A DNA stretch of 64,000 nucleotides, from NCBI GenBank assembly GCA_000223255.2, contig AFUT01000008.1, forward strand, positions 248,001 through 312,000. Direction: 5' to 3'. Below are positions 1-9,242 of this stretch, piece by piece. The notes below the pieces were generated by a model that saw only the letters and a program-made list of their open reading frames with translations, was not told where the DNA came from and ran no database searches. The position numbers were made by a program, and so were the translations under genes. Each line of letters begins with the position of its first letter. Position 1 is the stretch's first letter. The DNA comes from Streptococcus infantis SK970 (GTDB taxonomy: Bacteria > Bacillota > Bacilli > Lactobacillales > Streptococcaceae).

Positions 1-2
1 CT

Positions 3-902
3 TATGTTGCCATGACATTTGCGATTATCTTCCCGGTTATTGTAACCTTGATGATTGCCTTTACCAACTATGATTTCCAACATTTACCACCTAATAAATT
101 GTTGGATTGGGTTGGATTGACTAACTTCACAAATATCTGGAGCTTGAGTACCTTCCGTTCAGCCTTCGGTTCTGTCCTTTCTTGGACTATTATCTGGGCT
201 TTATCTGCATCTACTTTGCAAATCGTACTCGGAATCTTTACAGCTATTATCGCTAACCAACCATTCATTAAAGGGAAACGTATCTTTGGTGTTATCTTCC
301 TTCTTCCTTGGGCAGTTCCAGCCTTCATCACTATCTTGACATTCTCAAACATGTTCAACGATAGTGTCGGAGCTATCAATACTCAAGTTATCCCTCTCTT
401 TGCTAAGGTTCTTCCATTCCTCGACGGGGCACTTATTCCTTGGAAAACAGACCCTACTTGGACTAAAGTTGCCTTGATTATGATGCAAGGTTGGCTTGGA
501 TTCCCTTATATCTATGTCTTGACTCTCGGTATCCTACAGTCTATTCCAAACGACTTGTACGAAGCAGCTTATATCGATGGTGCAAACGCTTGGCAAAAAT
601 TCCGCAACATTACTTTCCCAATGATTTTGGCTGTTGCGGCACCTACTTTGATTAGCCAATACACCTTCAACTTCAACAACTTCTCTATCATGTACCTCTT
701 CAATGGTGGTGGTCCTGGTAGTGTCGGTGGTGGAGCTGGTTCAACCGATATCTTGATTTCATGGATTTACCGTTTGACAACTGGTACAGCTCCACAATAC
801 TCTATGGCAGCTGCCGTTACCTTGATTATTTCAATCATTGTCATCTCTATTTCTATGATTGCATTCAAGAAACTACACGCATTTGATATGGAGGACGTCT
901 AA
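3..902 (+). CDS. malC: MalC, maltodextrin ABC permease (5' end missing)
   Basis: Integral membrane permease of the maltose/maltodextrin ABC importer, partner of MalD and of the MalX binding protein that should lie upstream. The frame is open from the first bases of the window, so the N-terminal part of the gene is missing. The visible 299 residues carry several hydrophobic segments and the cytoplasmic EAA loop that docks the ATPase ([20 protein letters not shown], about base 559 onward). The first ATG at 12 is internal, not a start. malD follows after one base, with its GGAGG ribosome site inside the malC end, so the two are translated together. The identity rests on close resemblance to pneumococcal MalC and on the malC-malD-malA-malR order. 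Confidence 0.93.
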   Translation, partial: YVAMTFAIIFPVIVTLMIAFTNYDFQHLPPNKLLDWVGLTNFTNIWSLSTFRSAFGSVLSWTIIWALSASTLQIVLGIFTAIIANQPFIKGKRIFGVIFLLPWAVPAFITILTFSNMFNDSVGAINTQVIPLFAKVLPFLDGALIPWKTDPTWTKVALIMMQGWLGFPYIYVLTLGILQSIPNDLYEAAYIDGANAWQKFRNITFPMILAVAAPTLISQYTFNFNNFSIMYLFNGGGPGSVGGGAGSTDILISWIYRLTTGTAPQYSMAAAVTLIISIIVISISMIAFKKLHAFDMEDV

Positions 903-903
903 G

Positions 904-1746
904 ATGAATAACTCAATCAAACTCAAACGTAGACTGACTCAAACCCTCACTTACCTCTACTTGATCGGACTTTCAATCGTCATTATCTATCCTCTTTTAA
1001 TCACGATTATGTCTGCCTTCAAGGCTGGTAACGTTGTGGCCTTTAAACTCGACGGCAATGTCAACTTTAGTCTTGATAACTTCAAAGGACTCTTTACAGA
1101 AACCTTGTACGGTACATGGTACCTTAATACTTTGATCATCGCTTTGGTCACTATGGTCGTTCAGACAAGTATTATCGTGCTTGCTGGTTATGCCTACAGC
1201 CGTTACAACTTCTTGGCTCGTAAGCAAAGTTTGGTCTTCTTCTTGATTATCCAAATGGTGCCAACAATGGCCGCTTTGACTGCCTTCTTCGTTATGGCCC
1301 TTATGTTAAATGCCCTTAACCATAGCTGGTTCCTCATCTTCCTCTACGTCGGTGGTGGTATCCCTATGAATGCTTGGTTGATGAAAGGTTACTTTGACAC
1401 CGTGCCAATGTCTCTTGATGAGTCTGCAAAACTAGATGGTGCAGGACACTTCCGCCGCTTCTGGCAAATCGTTCTCCCTCTTGTTCGTCCAATGGTTGCG
1501 GTACAAGCACTTTGGGCCTTCATGGGACCTTTCGGAGACTATATCCTCTCTAGTTTCTTGCTTCGTGAAAAAGAATACTTTACAGTTGCCGTTGGTCTAC
1601 AAACCTTCGTCAGCAATGCGAAGAACTTGAAGATTGCCTACTTCTCAGCAGGTGCTATCCTCATCGCTCTTCCAATCTGTACACTTTTCTTCTTCTTGCA
1701 AAAGAACTTCGTTTCAGGACTTACAAGCGGTGGCGACAAGGGGTAA
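904..1746 (+). CDS. malD: MalD, maltodextrin ABC permease
   Basis: Second permease of the maltodextrin importer, 280 residues, six expected membrane helices. The EAA-loop motif is visible as [20 protein letters not shown] near base 1417. I chose ATG 904 because GGAGG at 890-894 sits at the right distance and because [10 protein letters not shown] is the expected N-terminus; an earlier in-frame ATG at 859 would overlap malC by over 40 bases. The last codons (GGDKG, stop) lie inside the stem-loop of a terminator at 1729-1766. No ATPase gene is present; pneumococcal sugar importers of this type share the ATPase MsmK encoded elsewhere (known for the family, not visible here). Confidence 0.95.
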   Translation: MNNSIKLKRRLTQTLTYLYLIGLSIVIIYPLLITIMSAFKAGNVVAFKLDGNVNFSLDNFKGLFTETLYGTWYLNTLIIALVTMVVQTSIIVLAGYAYSRYNFLARKQSLVFFLIIQMVPTMAALTAFFVMALMLNALNHSWFLIFLYVGGGIPMNAWLMKGYFDTVPMSLDESAKLDGAGHFRRFWQIVLPLVRPMVAVQALWAFMGPFGDYILSSFLLREKEYFTVAVGLQTFVSNAKNLKIAYFSAGAILIALPICTLFFFLQKNFVSGLTSGGDKG

Positions 1747-1766
1747 TATACCCCCGCCACCCTTTT
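1729..1766 (+). terminator. Terminator overlapping the malD stop
   Basis: GGTGGCG (1729-1735) pairs with CGCCACC (1755-1761), with an inner GGGG/CCCC pair closing the loop, followed by CTTTTT. The malD stop codon lies in the loop. It would separate malCD from malA-malR, which has its own promoter at 1889-1917. Confidence 0.7.
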
Positions 1767-1888
1767 TCATTTTTGAACTTGTACATCGATTGTCTGGTGA
1801 GAAACAAGAGCTTGCTGAGATTACCTTGTTAGTTAGTGGATGAATCATAACAAACATTCACTTTTACCAAGGATTCTACTACCCCCGC

Positions 1889-1917
1889 TTGAAATAAAAA
1901 ACATTTCTCTATATAAT
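1889..1917 (+). promoter_or_regulatory. Promoter of malA-malR
   Basis: TTGAAA (1889-1894), a 17-base spacer and TATAAT (1912-1917). A transcript would begin near 1924. This excludes the earlier in-frame ATG at 1840 as the malA start and supports ATG 1951. Confidence 0.7.
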
Positions 1918-1950
1918 ACTCGTATAGAAAATGCCTATAGAAAGAGATTT

Positions 1951-2751
1951 ATGTTACCATATCCGTTTTCTTATTTTAATAGTATTTGGGGATTCCGTAA
2001 GCCCCTCTCTCATCGTTTTGGTCTAAACTGGTTTCAACTGATTTTTACCAGTATTTTCTTGATTAGCTTGTCTATGGTCCCTATTGCCATCCAGAACAGT
2101 TCTCAAGAGACTTACCCTTTAGAAACTTTCATCGATGATGTCTACGCTCCGTTAACGGACGAAGTCGTTCAGGATCTAGCTAAGAATGCTCAGATTGTAG
2201 ATGGTAAACTAAGCTATACTGGTTCGACTCCTCATCAAGCTTCTGTTCAAATTGGAGATACTTCTAGTTCAAGTTTCCCTGAGGAATTACTTCTTAGCTT
2301 TGAACCCGAGCAACTCGTCATCAGTAAGCAAGGAAAAGAACTAACCAGCATTCGCTATCACGCAATCACGACTGAAAGTTTCCAAAACAAGGAAAGCTTA
2401 ACGCAGGCCATTTCTAAAGACTGGTACCAACAGAATCGTGTCTATATTAGCCTCTTTCTTGTGCTAGGTTCTAGTTTCCTCTTTGGACTTAATTTTTTCA
2501 TTGTCGCTCTAGGTTCTAGCCTCTTGCTCTACTTTACGAAAAAATCACGTCTCTTCTCATTTAAAACCTATAAAGAGTGCTATCATTTCATCTTGAACTG
2601 TTTAGGATTACCAACTTTACTTGCCATGATTCTCGGTCTCTTGGGCCAAAATATGGCGACTTTGATTACTGTTCAAAATATTTTATTTGTTCTATACCTG
2701 GTCACTATCTTTTACAAAACGCATTTTCGTGATCCAGACTACCATAAGTAG
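1951..2751 (+). CDS. malA: MalA, DUF1189 membrane protein of the mal locus
   Basis: A 266-residue membrane protein of the DUF1189 type, encoded between the maltodextrin transporter and its repressor. Its biochemical role is not established. A hydrophobic helix near residues 30-50 is followed by a polar extracytoplasmic domain of about 110 residues, then three or four clustered helices in the C-terminal half. The frame is open back to 1840, but the promoter at 1889-1917 lies inside that extension, so ATG 1951 ([10 protein letters not shown]) is the likely start. It is followed after nine bases by malR, whose ribosome site (taGGAG) overlaps the malA stop. No damage is visible. Confidence 0.85.
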   Translation: MLPYPFSYFNSIWGFRKPLSHRFGLNWFQLIFTSIFLISLSMVPIAIQNSSQETYPLETFIDDVYAPLTDEVVQDLAKNAQIVDGKLSYTGSTPHQASVQIGDTSSSSFPEELLLSFEPEQLVISKQGKELTSIRYHAITTESFQNKESLTQAISKDWYQQNRVYISLFLVLGSSFLFGLNFFIVALGSSLLLYFTKKSRLFSFKTYKECYHFILNCLGLPTLLAMILGLLGQNMATLITVQNILFVLYLVTIFYKTHFRDPDYHK

Positions 2752-2760
2752 GAGATTATT

Positions 2761-3746
2761 ATGCCTGTTACGATTAAAGACGTGGCCAAGGCTGCAGGGG
2801 TTTCTCCCTCAACCGTAACCCGTGTTATTCAAAACAAATCAACCATTAGCGATGAGACAAAAAAAGAGTTCGCAAGGCAATGAAAGAACTCAACTACCAT
2901 CCCAATCTCAATGCGCGAAGTTTAGTTAGTAGCTACACGCAAGTCATTGGTTTGGTTCTTCCAGACGACTCTGATGCTTTCTATCAAAACCCCTTCTTCC
3001 CTTCTGTTCTTAGAGGGATTGCACAAGTGGCTTCAGAAAACCATTATGCCATTCAAATCGCAACTGGGAAGGATGAAAAAGAGCGTTTAAATGCCATTTC
3101 ACAAATGGTCTACGGAAAGCGTGTGGATGGGCTTATCTTCTTGTATGCCCAAGAGAACGACCCTCTGGTTAACATAGTCGTCGATGAGCAATTCCCTTTC
3201 CTCATCCTTGGAAAATCACTTTCGCCATTTATCCCACTCGTGGATAATGATAATGTACAAGCTGGCTATGATGCTACAGAATACTTTATCAAAAAAGGAT
3301 GCAGTCGAATTGCCTTTATCGGAGGTACAAAGAAACTTTATGTTACCCAGGACCGTTTGACTGGATACGAACAAGCTCTCCAAGAACACAAACTATCCCT
3401 AGATAGTCATCGTACCTTTTTCGCTGATGAATTCCTTGAAGAAAAGGGCTATAATTTTAGCAAACAATTGTTCAATCACGACCCTCAGACTGATGCCATT
3501 ATCACGACCGACAGCCTTTTGGCTGAAGGGGTTTGCAACTACCTTAGCGAACACAATCTCAACATTCCTGTTCTCAGCTTTGACTCTGTAAACCCAAGAT
3601 TAAATCTAGCAGCTTACGTGGACATCAATAGTCTATCACTAGGTCGAACTTCGTTTGAAACCATTCTTCAAATCATCAATGATGTTAAAGAAAATCGTCA
3701 AATCTGTTATCGTCAAGTGATTGCACATGAAATCATCGAAAAATAA
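2761..3746 (+). CDS. malR: MalR, LacI-family maltose repressor, frameshifted
   Basis: LacI-type repressor of the maltodextrin genes. The N-terminus MPVTIKDVAKAAGVSPSTVT is a textbook LacI helix-turn-helix, and the rest is a periplasmic-binding-protein-like effector domain. The frame breaks at codon 40: a run of seven A (2859-2865) is followed by a TGA at 2880-2882. One extra A restores TKKRVRKAMKELNYHP and an uninterrupted protein of 328 residues. As written, only a 40-residue DNA-binding fragment is made, plus a possible restart at ATG 2880 that lacks the DNA-binding domain. Because the same kind of defect hits essential genes in this window, a sequence error is more likely than true loss. 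A real defect would leave mal expression constitutive. Confidence 0.88.
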
Positions 3747-3747
3747 G

Positions 3748-3838
3748 AAAAACCAACTCTAAAGATTGAACTGCACCCCAAAAGTTAGACAGAAAAAATC
3801 TAACTTTTGGGGTCAGTACAGATAGAGTTGGGTTTTTT
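3748..3838 (+). terminator. malR terminator with IS-end-like palindrome in its loop
   Basis: The outer arms AACCAACTCT (3751-3760) and AGAGTTGGGTT (3824-3834), followed by TTTTT, form an intrinsic terminator. Its loop holds a second, perfect 15-bp inverted repeat, ACCCCAAAAGTTAGA (3775-3789) and TCTAACTTTTGGGGT (3799-3813). The inner arms resemble the ends of streptococcal IS3/IS150-group elements. No transposase is present. Confidence 0.65.
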
Positions 3839-3861
3839 GTGTCTTCTGTTTATCTAGCTGA

Positions 3862-4803
3862 CTAGTTTTCAACTTCGACAAATCGTCCTAGAATATGAAC
3901 ATTTTCAGATACAGATACAAAGGCTGTCGGATCAACTTGCTTCATAATCAGCTTAAAGTCATTGAATTCTGCACGAGTGATAACCGTAATTAAAACTGCC
4001 TTACGCTCATGGTTATAAGTTCCTTCAGCATCGTGAATCATGGTCGCACCACGATGTAATTTATTGTGAATTTTCTCAATAACTGCATCAGGATTGCTGG
4101 TTACAATCGTCGCCTGCATGCGTTTTTGTTTGGTGAAAACTGCATCTGTCACACGGCTTGAGACAAAGATGGTGATCATAGAATAGAGGGCATATTTCCA
4201 ACCAAAGGTCAAGCCAGCAATCAGCATGATTGTCCCATTCACTAGGAAAGAGATACTTCCAACGTTACGACCTGTCTTCTTACGAATAGTAAGACTGACA
4301 ATATCCGTTCCACCACTGGAAATGTTATGGCGTAAAGCAAAGCCGATTCCCAGTCCCATGACTACCCCACCAAAAAGAGCATTGATGATGGGATCCTCTG
4401 TCAAGACTACCACTGGCACAAATTGGATAAAGAGCGAGCTCATGGATACCGTGATAAAGGTAAATATCGTGAACTTATGCCCAATCTGGCGCCAAGCTAA
4501 AATCATGAGTGGTATATTGATACAATAGAAAGCTACAGAGATTGGAATGTGAAAATTAAACCAGTAGTTACTAAGGCTTGAGATAATCTGAGCTAAACCT
4601 GTTGCTCCACTTGAATAAACATGTCCTGGTTGGAAGAAGAAATTGACGGCTACTGCTGATAGAAAACCATACACCAGAGAAGCCGAAATTTTTTCATCGT
4701 ATTTTTCTCGGGAGATACTTTGTAAGACACGCAAAATCTTCACCCGATAAGCAAAGCGACGCAGATAATGATACCACTTTTTAGTTAGTTTCGTTTGTTT
4801 CAT
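3862..4803 (-). CDS. YitT family membrane protein (DUF161/DUF2179)
   Basis: A 313-residue YitT-type protein. After a basic N-terminus ([20 protein letters not shown]) come about five hydrophobic segments with glycine-rich turns ([20 protein letters not shown]), then a soluble C-terminal DUF2179 domain from about residue 225. Function is unknown for the family; transport or sensing of small molecules is only suggested. ATG 4803 overlaps the 3' end of aspS by 23 bases, so it is co-transcribed with and probably translationally coupled to aspS. It converges with malR across the terminator at 3748-3838. The reading frame is intact. Confidence 0.85.
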   Translation of the reverse strand: MKQTKLTKKWYHYLRRFAYRVKILRVLQSISREKYDEKISASLVYGFLSAVAVNFFFQPGHVYSSGATGLAQIISSLSNYWFNFHIPISVAFYCINIPLMILAWRQIGHKFTIFTFITVSMSSLFIQFVPVVVLTEDPIINALFGGVVMGLGIGFALRHNISSGGTDIVSLTIRKKTGRNVGSISFLVNGTIMLIAGLTFGWKYALYSMITIFVSSRVTDAVFTKQKRMQATIVTSNPDAVIEKIHNKLHRGATMIHDAEGTYNHERKAVLITVITRAEFNDFKLIMKQVDPTAFVSVSENVHILGRFVEVEN

Positions 4804-6543
4804 CTTGTTCTACTTGTAGATTGAGTTCTTCTAGTTGTTTAAGAGCTACTGTTGATGGCGCTTGAGTCATTGGGTCAGTTGCTTTGTTGTTCTTAGGAAA
4901 GGCAATGACTTCACGGATGTTATCTTCGCCTGCTAAGAGCATTACAAAGCGGTCAAGTCCGATAGCCAAGCCACCGTGTGGTGGGAATCCATAGTCCATG
5001 GCTTCCAAAAGGAAACCAAACTGGTCATTGGCTTCTTCAGCTGAGAATCCAAGGGCCTTGAACATCCGTTCTTGGAGTTCTTTTTGGTTGATACGAAGGC
5101 TACCACCGCCAAGCTCATAACCGTTCAAGACGATGTCGTAGGCAATAGCACGAACCTTAGCCAAATCACCTTCAAGCTCATGCGCAGTTTCTGCTTGGGG
5201 AAGCGTAAATGGATGGTGAGCACTCATGTAACGGCCTTCTTCTTCAGACCATTCAAACATTGGCCAGTCAACTACCCAGAGGAAGTTAAATTTTCGTTAT
5301 CAATCAAGCCAATCTCTTTGGCAATACGTCCACGAAGGGCCCCAAGTGTTGCATTGGCTACTTCAAGCGTGTCAGCCACAAAGAGAACCAAGTCTTTATC
5401 TTCAAGACCAAGCGCACTTGTTAAATCGCCTTGAATGCTAGTCAAGAATTTAGCAACTGGTCCGTTTAATTCACCGTCAACAACCTTAACCCAAGCAAGG
5501 CCTTTAGCACCGTACTGTTTGGCTACTTCTGTCATCTTGTCGATGTCTTTACGTGAGTAGTTGTCTGCTGCACCTTTGACCACAATGGCTTTAACAGCAG
5601 GTGCTTCTGAGAAGACTTTGAAATCTACATCCTTGACAAGATCTGTCAAGTCTTGAAGTAACATCTCAAAACGAGTATCAGGCTTGTCAGATCCATAAAG
5701 CGCCATGGCATCAGCATACTTCATACGAGGGAATGGCAGCGTTACTTCAATCCCTTTTGTTTCCTTCATCACGCGCGCAATCAAGCCTTCTGTGATGTCT
5801 TGGATTTCTTGCTCTGTAAGGAAAGAAGTTTCCAAGTCGACCTGGGTAAATTCAGGCTGACGGTCTCCACGCAAGTCTTCGTCACGGAAACATTTGACGA
5901 TTTGGTAGTAACGGTCAAATCCCGCATTCATCAACAACTGTTTTGTAATCTGCGGACTTTGAGGAAGAGCGTAAAAATGCCCTTTATTGACACGAGAAGG
6001 CACCAAATAGTCACGCGCCCCTTCTGGTGTTGACTTAGAAAGGAATGGCGTTTCCACATCGATAAATTCCAACTCATCCAAGTAGTTGCGGATAGAATGT
6101 GTTACTTTGGCACGAAGTTTAAGGTTTTCCAACATCTCTGGACGACGAAGGTCAAGGTAACGGTAACGTAGACGCGTATCATCGTTTGCTTCAATGCCAT
6201 CCTTGATTTCAAATGGTGTTGTTTTGGCTGTATTAAGCACAGTAAGAGCTGTTACATTCAGTTCAACCGCTCCAGTTGCCAATTTATCATTTGCCTGCTC
6301 ACGTGCTGCAACTTGTCCAGTCACCTCGATGACGTATTCACTACGAAGGCTTTCAGCTGTTGCTATCACCTCTGCCGATACTTTTTCAGGGTTGATAACC
6401 AACTGCATAATCCCTTCACGGTCACGAAGGTCGATAAAGATCAAGCCACCCAGGTCACGACGACGGGCAACCCAACCCTTCAAGGTAATTTCTTGTCCGA
6501 TGTGTTCCTCACGAACACGACCAGCATACATACTGCGTTTCAT
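4781..6543 (-). CDS. aspS: Aspartyl-tRNA synthetase AspS, frameshifted
   Basis: Class II aspartyl-tRNA synthetase, attaching Asp to tRNA-Asp in the cytoplasm. The N-terminal OB-fold anticodon-binding domain ([20 protein letters not shown]), class II motif 2 ([18 protein letters not shown]) and motif 3 ([15 protein letters not shown]) are all present. The frame is broken at the A3/T4 runs 5288-5294: the upstream part ends [15 protein letters not shown], while one added base gives [15 protein letters not shown] and joins the remaining ~160 residues. The repaired length is 587 residues, as in pneumococcus. ATG 6543 follows a good site (GGAGAG); an upstream extension of the frame has no support. 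Since this enzyme is essential, the break is almost certainly a sequencing error. Confidence 0.95.
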
Positions 6544-6574
6544 TTCTTCTCTCCTCTTGTATTCTGTTACTATT

Positions 6575-6895
6575 TTACCATAAAAGCGCAGGCTCTTCAT
6601 GAAAATCATCAGAAAAGTTGAGAGTTTCCTGCGATAAATGAAAAAATCCAGCAAAGTCTTTCGCTGGATTTGGTATTTCTTTATTTTTTCGCTTTTCAGC
6701 AATCTCCGCTGCCTTTTTAGGGAGAACAATCTCCGTTGCATAGGCTGTCGCAAATCGCATAATACCTGCAATTGGTGCAAAGATAACTGCTAGATGATTA
6801 TAAAAGAAATCCCCTTTAAAAGCATAGGCAAGCGCTCCAATAATAAGGAAGAGAACAACTGCCTGAATCACTGCTAATAATATCACTCGTTTCAT
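6575..6895 (-). CDS. Small membrane protein, unknown function
   Basis: A 106-residue protein with two N-terminal hydrophobic segments (residues 3-25 and about 33-52), then a charged tail ([20 protein letters not shown]) that should face the cytoplasm. I do not recognise a named domain. It lies 31 bases upstream of aspS on the same strand and 18 bases downstream of the CPBP protein, so it is the last member of the membrane-protein operon that starts with the XRE regulator at 9034. An AGGAAGT ribosome site precedes ATG 6895. Confidence 0.75.
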   Translation of the reverse strand: MKRVILLAVIQAVVLFLIIGALAYAFKGDFFYNHLAVIFAPIAGIMRFATAYATEIVLPKKAAEIAEKRKNKEIPNPAKDFAGFFHLSQETLNFSDDFHEEPALLW

Positions 6896-6913
6896 GACTT
6901 CCTCCTGAGTCTA

Positions 6914-7555
6914 TTATAGCATGATAATCATTAAAAATCCGATTAAATTATTCAAGGCATGTAGAGCTATACTATAGGCCAGACCACCCTTGCTGATGTA
7001 AGCCAGTCCCAAGCTAAAGCCGAGTGAAGCATAGACCAGGAACTGTTGAGGAGTCCCAGGGAAATGAACAAGTGCAAAAATGATGGTGCTTACAAGAAGA
7101 AAGAGAACTGTCTGCTTGACGTTATCTTGTTGAGGAAAGACATAGCGAGCTAACATTCCTCTAAAGGTCAATTCTTCTGTAAGAGGCGCAAAGACCACTA
7201 TCATAAAGAAAGAGAAAAGAGGTTGATTATGAGTCATTTGTTCTAACATCTGTTGATTGACTGATGGATCATTTGGTAAGAAATTTTGTGCTGCTATGAC
7301 AAGAACCAATACCAAGGCAGGCAACCAGATGTATTTGTTAAGGGCTGTTTTTTCAATCGTAACGGTTCCTGTCTTATACCACTTGTAAGTAACGAAAGTG
7401 AAAATTCCTGCCAATAAGACATAAATTGGGACAGCAACATATTCAGGCACACCCATTTTCATAGCCACTAAACCTACGCCCTGAATAAAACTATAGATCA
7501 TAATAAATGATAAGAAAGTAAGGCTATACCAGCCAATGTTTTTAAGTGTTTTCAT
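6914..7555 (-). CDS. CPBP-family intramembrane metalloprotease
   Basis: A 213-residue CPBP (CAAX protease/bacteriocin-processing) membrane protein. The family signature is complete: the Glu pair and Arg of motif 1 (TEELTFRGML), His of motif 2 (FALVHFPG) and His/Asn of motif 3 (SIALHALNNLIG), in the C-terminal half within hydrophobic helices. Members act as intramembrane proteases, and in lactic bacteria they are often linked to bacteriocin immunity or regulator processing; no bacteriocin precursor is visible here. It sits nine bases after the DUF3169 gene in a five-to-six gene operon controlled by an XRE protein. Confidence 0.88.
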   Translation of the reverse strand: MKTLKNIGWYSLTFLSFIMIYSFIQGVGLVAMKMGVPEYVAVPIYVLLAGIFTFVTYKWYKTGTVTIEKTALNKYIWLPALVLVLVIAAQNFLPNDPSVNQQMLEQMTHNQPLFSFFMIVVFAPLTEELTFRGMLARYVFPQQDNVKQTVLFLLVSTIIFALVHFPGTPQQFLVYASLGFSLGLAYISKGGLAYSIALHALNNLIGFLMIIML

Positions 7556-7564
7556 AATATTCTC

Positions 7565-8266
7565 CTATTTGAAATAACGTTTTGTTTTGCGCAATTGTGC
7601 CACATTCATGTACATATGGATGACAACTGCCACGAGTAGAGCCACCAACTGTACTTGTCCCAATACCACAGATAAAACTACTAAGACAACATAGATACCA
7701 GGAATGAGGAGCTGATTAACCTTGAACAAGATCAAGTAAGCTTCTTCCATCTCAGCCTGTTTTTCTCCCTCATCATAAGTATCGAGATAGTCCAAAACTT
7801 CCTTGGGAGTCGCCGTAATAGAAAGTTTGTAGTTACGAATCTTGCTGGTGATTTTGAGACAGTAAACACCCGACCAGATACCTACAACCAGCAAAAGTAA
7901 GGATGTTGCTGATAGACCTAAACCTCCCAAACCTAAAAGTAGACAGGATAGCATACAAATTTGGCAAACATTCCAAGCTACTGAAGCATAATCTAAGAAG
8001 CGATACGTGACAAGGTAGTCTTGTTCGTTTTCTTCGTCCTCCTCTTCTCTTTGATAACTCTGATAGGCCTGATGGCTTTTTCTAGTGAAATAAAAAGTTA
8101 GAATCACCGTAAGCATCCCTAAACCAAGAAAGAATGATTTCAATGCAACGACTACTTGAGCTTGAGTGATGCCTAAAGGATTAAGATCAAGGAAACCAGC
8201 AAATATTCCTAATAAAGCACTTGCAAGAAAAATCTTCAGTGCAAAAATGATATGTTTCTTTTCCAT
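7565..8266 (-). CDS. DUF3169-like membrane protein
   Basis: A 233-residue polytopic membrane protein with about six hydrophobic segments and a very acidic cytoplasmic loop (YQREEEDEENEQDY, about residues 74-87). Streptococcal proteins of this look are classed as DUF3169, usually found with XRE regulators and CPBP proteases, exactly as here. Function is unknown. The start ATG 8266 is preceded by GAAAGAGG. It lies 14 bases downstream of the PspC-domain gene and is probably co-transcribed with it. Confidence 0.75.
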   Translation of the reverse strand: MEKKHIIFALKIFLASALLGIFAGFLDLNPLGITQAQVVVALKSFFLGLGMLTVILTFYFTRKSHQAYQSYQREEEDEENEQDYLVTYRFLDYASVAWNVCQICMLSCLLLGLGGLGLSATSLLLLVVGIWSGVYCLKITSKIRNYKLSITATPKEVLDYLDTYDEGEKQAEMEEAYLILFKVNQLLIPGIYVVLVVLSVVLGQVQLVALLVAVVIHMYMNVAQLRKTKRYFK

Positions 8267-8280
8267 ATTTCAACCTCTTT

Positions 8281-8631
8281 CTAAAACAAGCCAGACAACC
8301 ATTGACCAAAGGCTTTACCTGATTCAAAAATAGCTGTCAGGCCATCTGCTCCAAGCGTTACCAAAAGCAAACAAACAACAAGTACGAGAACAGCTTGGTT
8401 TCTTGCTTTCTTCGCTCCATATCCCAAGGGTTCATTGCCAAGCCAACCTGCTAGATAAGCATAGGCTGTAACTGTTATAATCCCAATCTCCGTCGAAGGG
8501 AGAAACAAGAAGACTGTCACCAAACGAACAATGTCGGCTTGAATGTTAAAATAATTTCCTAAACCTGCACAAACACCGGCAAGTTCTTTGTTCTCAGTAT
8601 CGACTTGAAAACCTGCTAAAAACTCTTTCAT
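8281..8631 (-). CDS. PspC-domain membrane protein
   Basis: A 116-residue protein whose first ~60 residues form a PspC domain (LAGVCAGLGNYFNIQADIVR, followed by a hydrophobic segment). PspC here is the phage-shock family, unrelated to the pneumococcal surface protein of the same name. A second hydrophobic helix covers about residues 79-97. PspC proteins sense or respond to membrane stress in other bacteria; in streptococci the role is unproven. Its ATG (8631) overlaps the stop of the preceding 68-residue gene in an ATGA arrangement, indicating translational coupling. Confidence 0.82.
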   Translation of the reverse strand: MKEFLAGFQVDTENKELAGVCAGLGNYFNIQADIVRLVTVFLFLPSTEIGIITVTAYAYLAGWLGNEPLGYGAKKARNQAVLVLVVCLLLVTLGADGLTAIFESGKAFGQWLSGLF

Positions 8632-8834
8632 AACTTTTCTCCTTTTAGGATCTCTTTAAACTTTATCTTTTTCTCTACCCATCTAAAGACTAATAGTAAA
8701 ACTATGTTAATCCAGAAAAGGTATTTACTTTCAACAATTGTAAACCAACCAAATAGGCTTCCAATCATAGCCAAAAGATTTACGATAAACACAACTATAG
8801 ATAGATAATAAATCACTTTATACTTGTTCATCAC
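8628..8834 (-). CDS. 68-residue membrane protein, unknown
   Basis: A small protein with two hydrophobic helices (about residues 7-30 and 37-52) and a lysine-rich C-terminus (EKKIKFKEILKGEKL). No family is recognised. It overlaps both neighbours by four bases (ATGA at 8834 with the XRE gene, and at 8631 with the PspC gene). The arrangement regulator - small membrane protein - PspC - DUF3169 - CPBP suggests one envelope-related operon. Confidence 0.75.
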   Translation of the reverse strand: MMNKYKVIYYLSIVVFIVNLLAMIGSLFGWFTIVESKYLFWINIVLLLVFRWVEKKIKFKEILKGEKL

Positions 8835-9034
8835 TCGTCCTCCTCTAAGCGGAAGACTGACTCGACTGGCTCATGGAATATCTGAGCAATCTTTAGGGCA
8901 ATGACGATGGATGGGGTATACTCATCCCGCTCAAGCAAGCTGATGGTTTGCCTGGACACGCCAGCTAGTTTGGCCAGCTCTGTTTGATTCAGGCCATCGC
9001 GAGCCCGAAGCTCTTTTAGACGATTTTTCAGCAT
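8831..9034 (-). CDS. XRE-family regulator (YozG-like)
   Basis: A 67-residue transcription factor consisting almost only of a Cro/C1-type helix-turn-helix (LNQTELAKLAGVSRQTISLL). I start it at ATG 9034 because AAAGGAG lies just upstream; the longer frame to 9109 would run through the -10 box. It is the first gene of the operon ending near 6575 and is preceded by a strong promoter whose -35 box lies in an inverted repeat (9090-9109), so autoregulation is likely. Proteins of this size commonly control an adjacent membrane-protein operon. Confidence 0.88.
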   Translation of the reverse strand: MLKNRLKELRARDGLNQTELAKLAGVSRQTISLLERDEYTPSIVIALKIAQIFHEPVESVFRLEEDE

Positions 9035-9067
9035 GTCTTTTTTCTCCTTTGTTCTTATCTTGATTTT

Positions 9068-9109
9068 ATTGTAACATATCTTTTTATTTTTGACAAGCAT
9101 ATTTGTCAA
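9068..9109 (-). promoter_or_regulatory. Promoter and putative operator of the XRE operon
   Basis: On the minus strand TTGTCA (9091-9096), a 17-base spacer and TACAAT (9068-9073). The -35 box is one arm of an inverted repeat, TTGACAA (9090-9096) and TTGTCAA (9103-9109), six bases apart, a plausible binding site for the XRE protein. A further TTGACA-like copy lies just upstream. Confidence 0.65.
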
Positions 9110-9144
9110 AAAAGTTTAAGATTTTTGTCAATTTGCAAAAGAAA

Positions 9145-9169
9145 AAGGTCAGGAATAAATCCTGACCTT
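9145..9169. terminator. Hairpin between the YfhO and XRE operons
   Basis: AAGGTCAGGA (9145-9154) and TCCTGACCTT (9160-9169), a perfect 10-bp stem with a five-base loop. It lies upstream of the XRE promoter and downstream of the YfhO gene on the minus strand, so it may act as a backup terminator insulating the two operons. Confidence 0.5.
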
Positions 9170-9192
9170 AAAATTTGTAAAGCACTGTAAAT

Positions 9193-9235
9193 AAAAATCC
9201 CCTGGTAACAAGCTGCTACTGCTAGTTACTAGGGA
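9193..9235 (-). terminator. Terminator after the YfhO gene
   Basis: TCCCCTGGTAAC (9198-9209) pairs imperfectly with GTTACTAGGGA (9225-9235). On the minus strand it is followed by a T-rich run (GATTTTTATTT), as expected for the end of the YfhO transcript. Confidence 0.6.
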
Positions 9236-9242
9236 ATATTTT

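Noticed and set aside
1840..1950. N-terminal extension of MalA from ATG 1840
   Set aside because: A consensus promoter at 1889-1917 lies inside the extension, and the added residues do not look like a signal or membrane segment.
4781..6543. True pseudogene or programmed frameshift in aspS
   Set aside because: An essential synthetase would not be lost, no stimulatory structure was noted, and the same defect recurs across unrelated genes.
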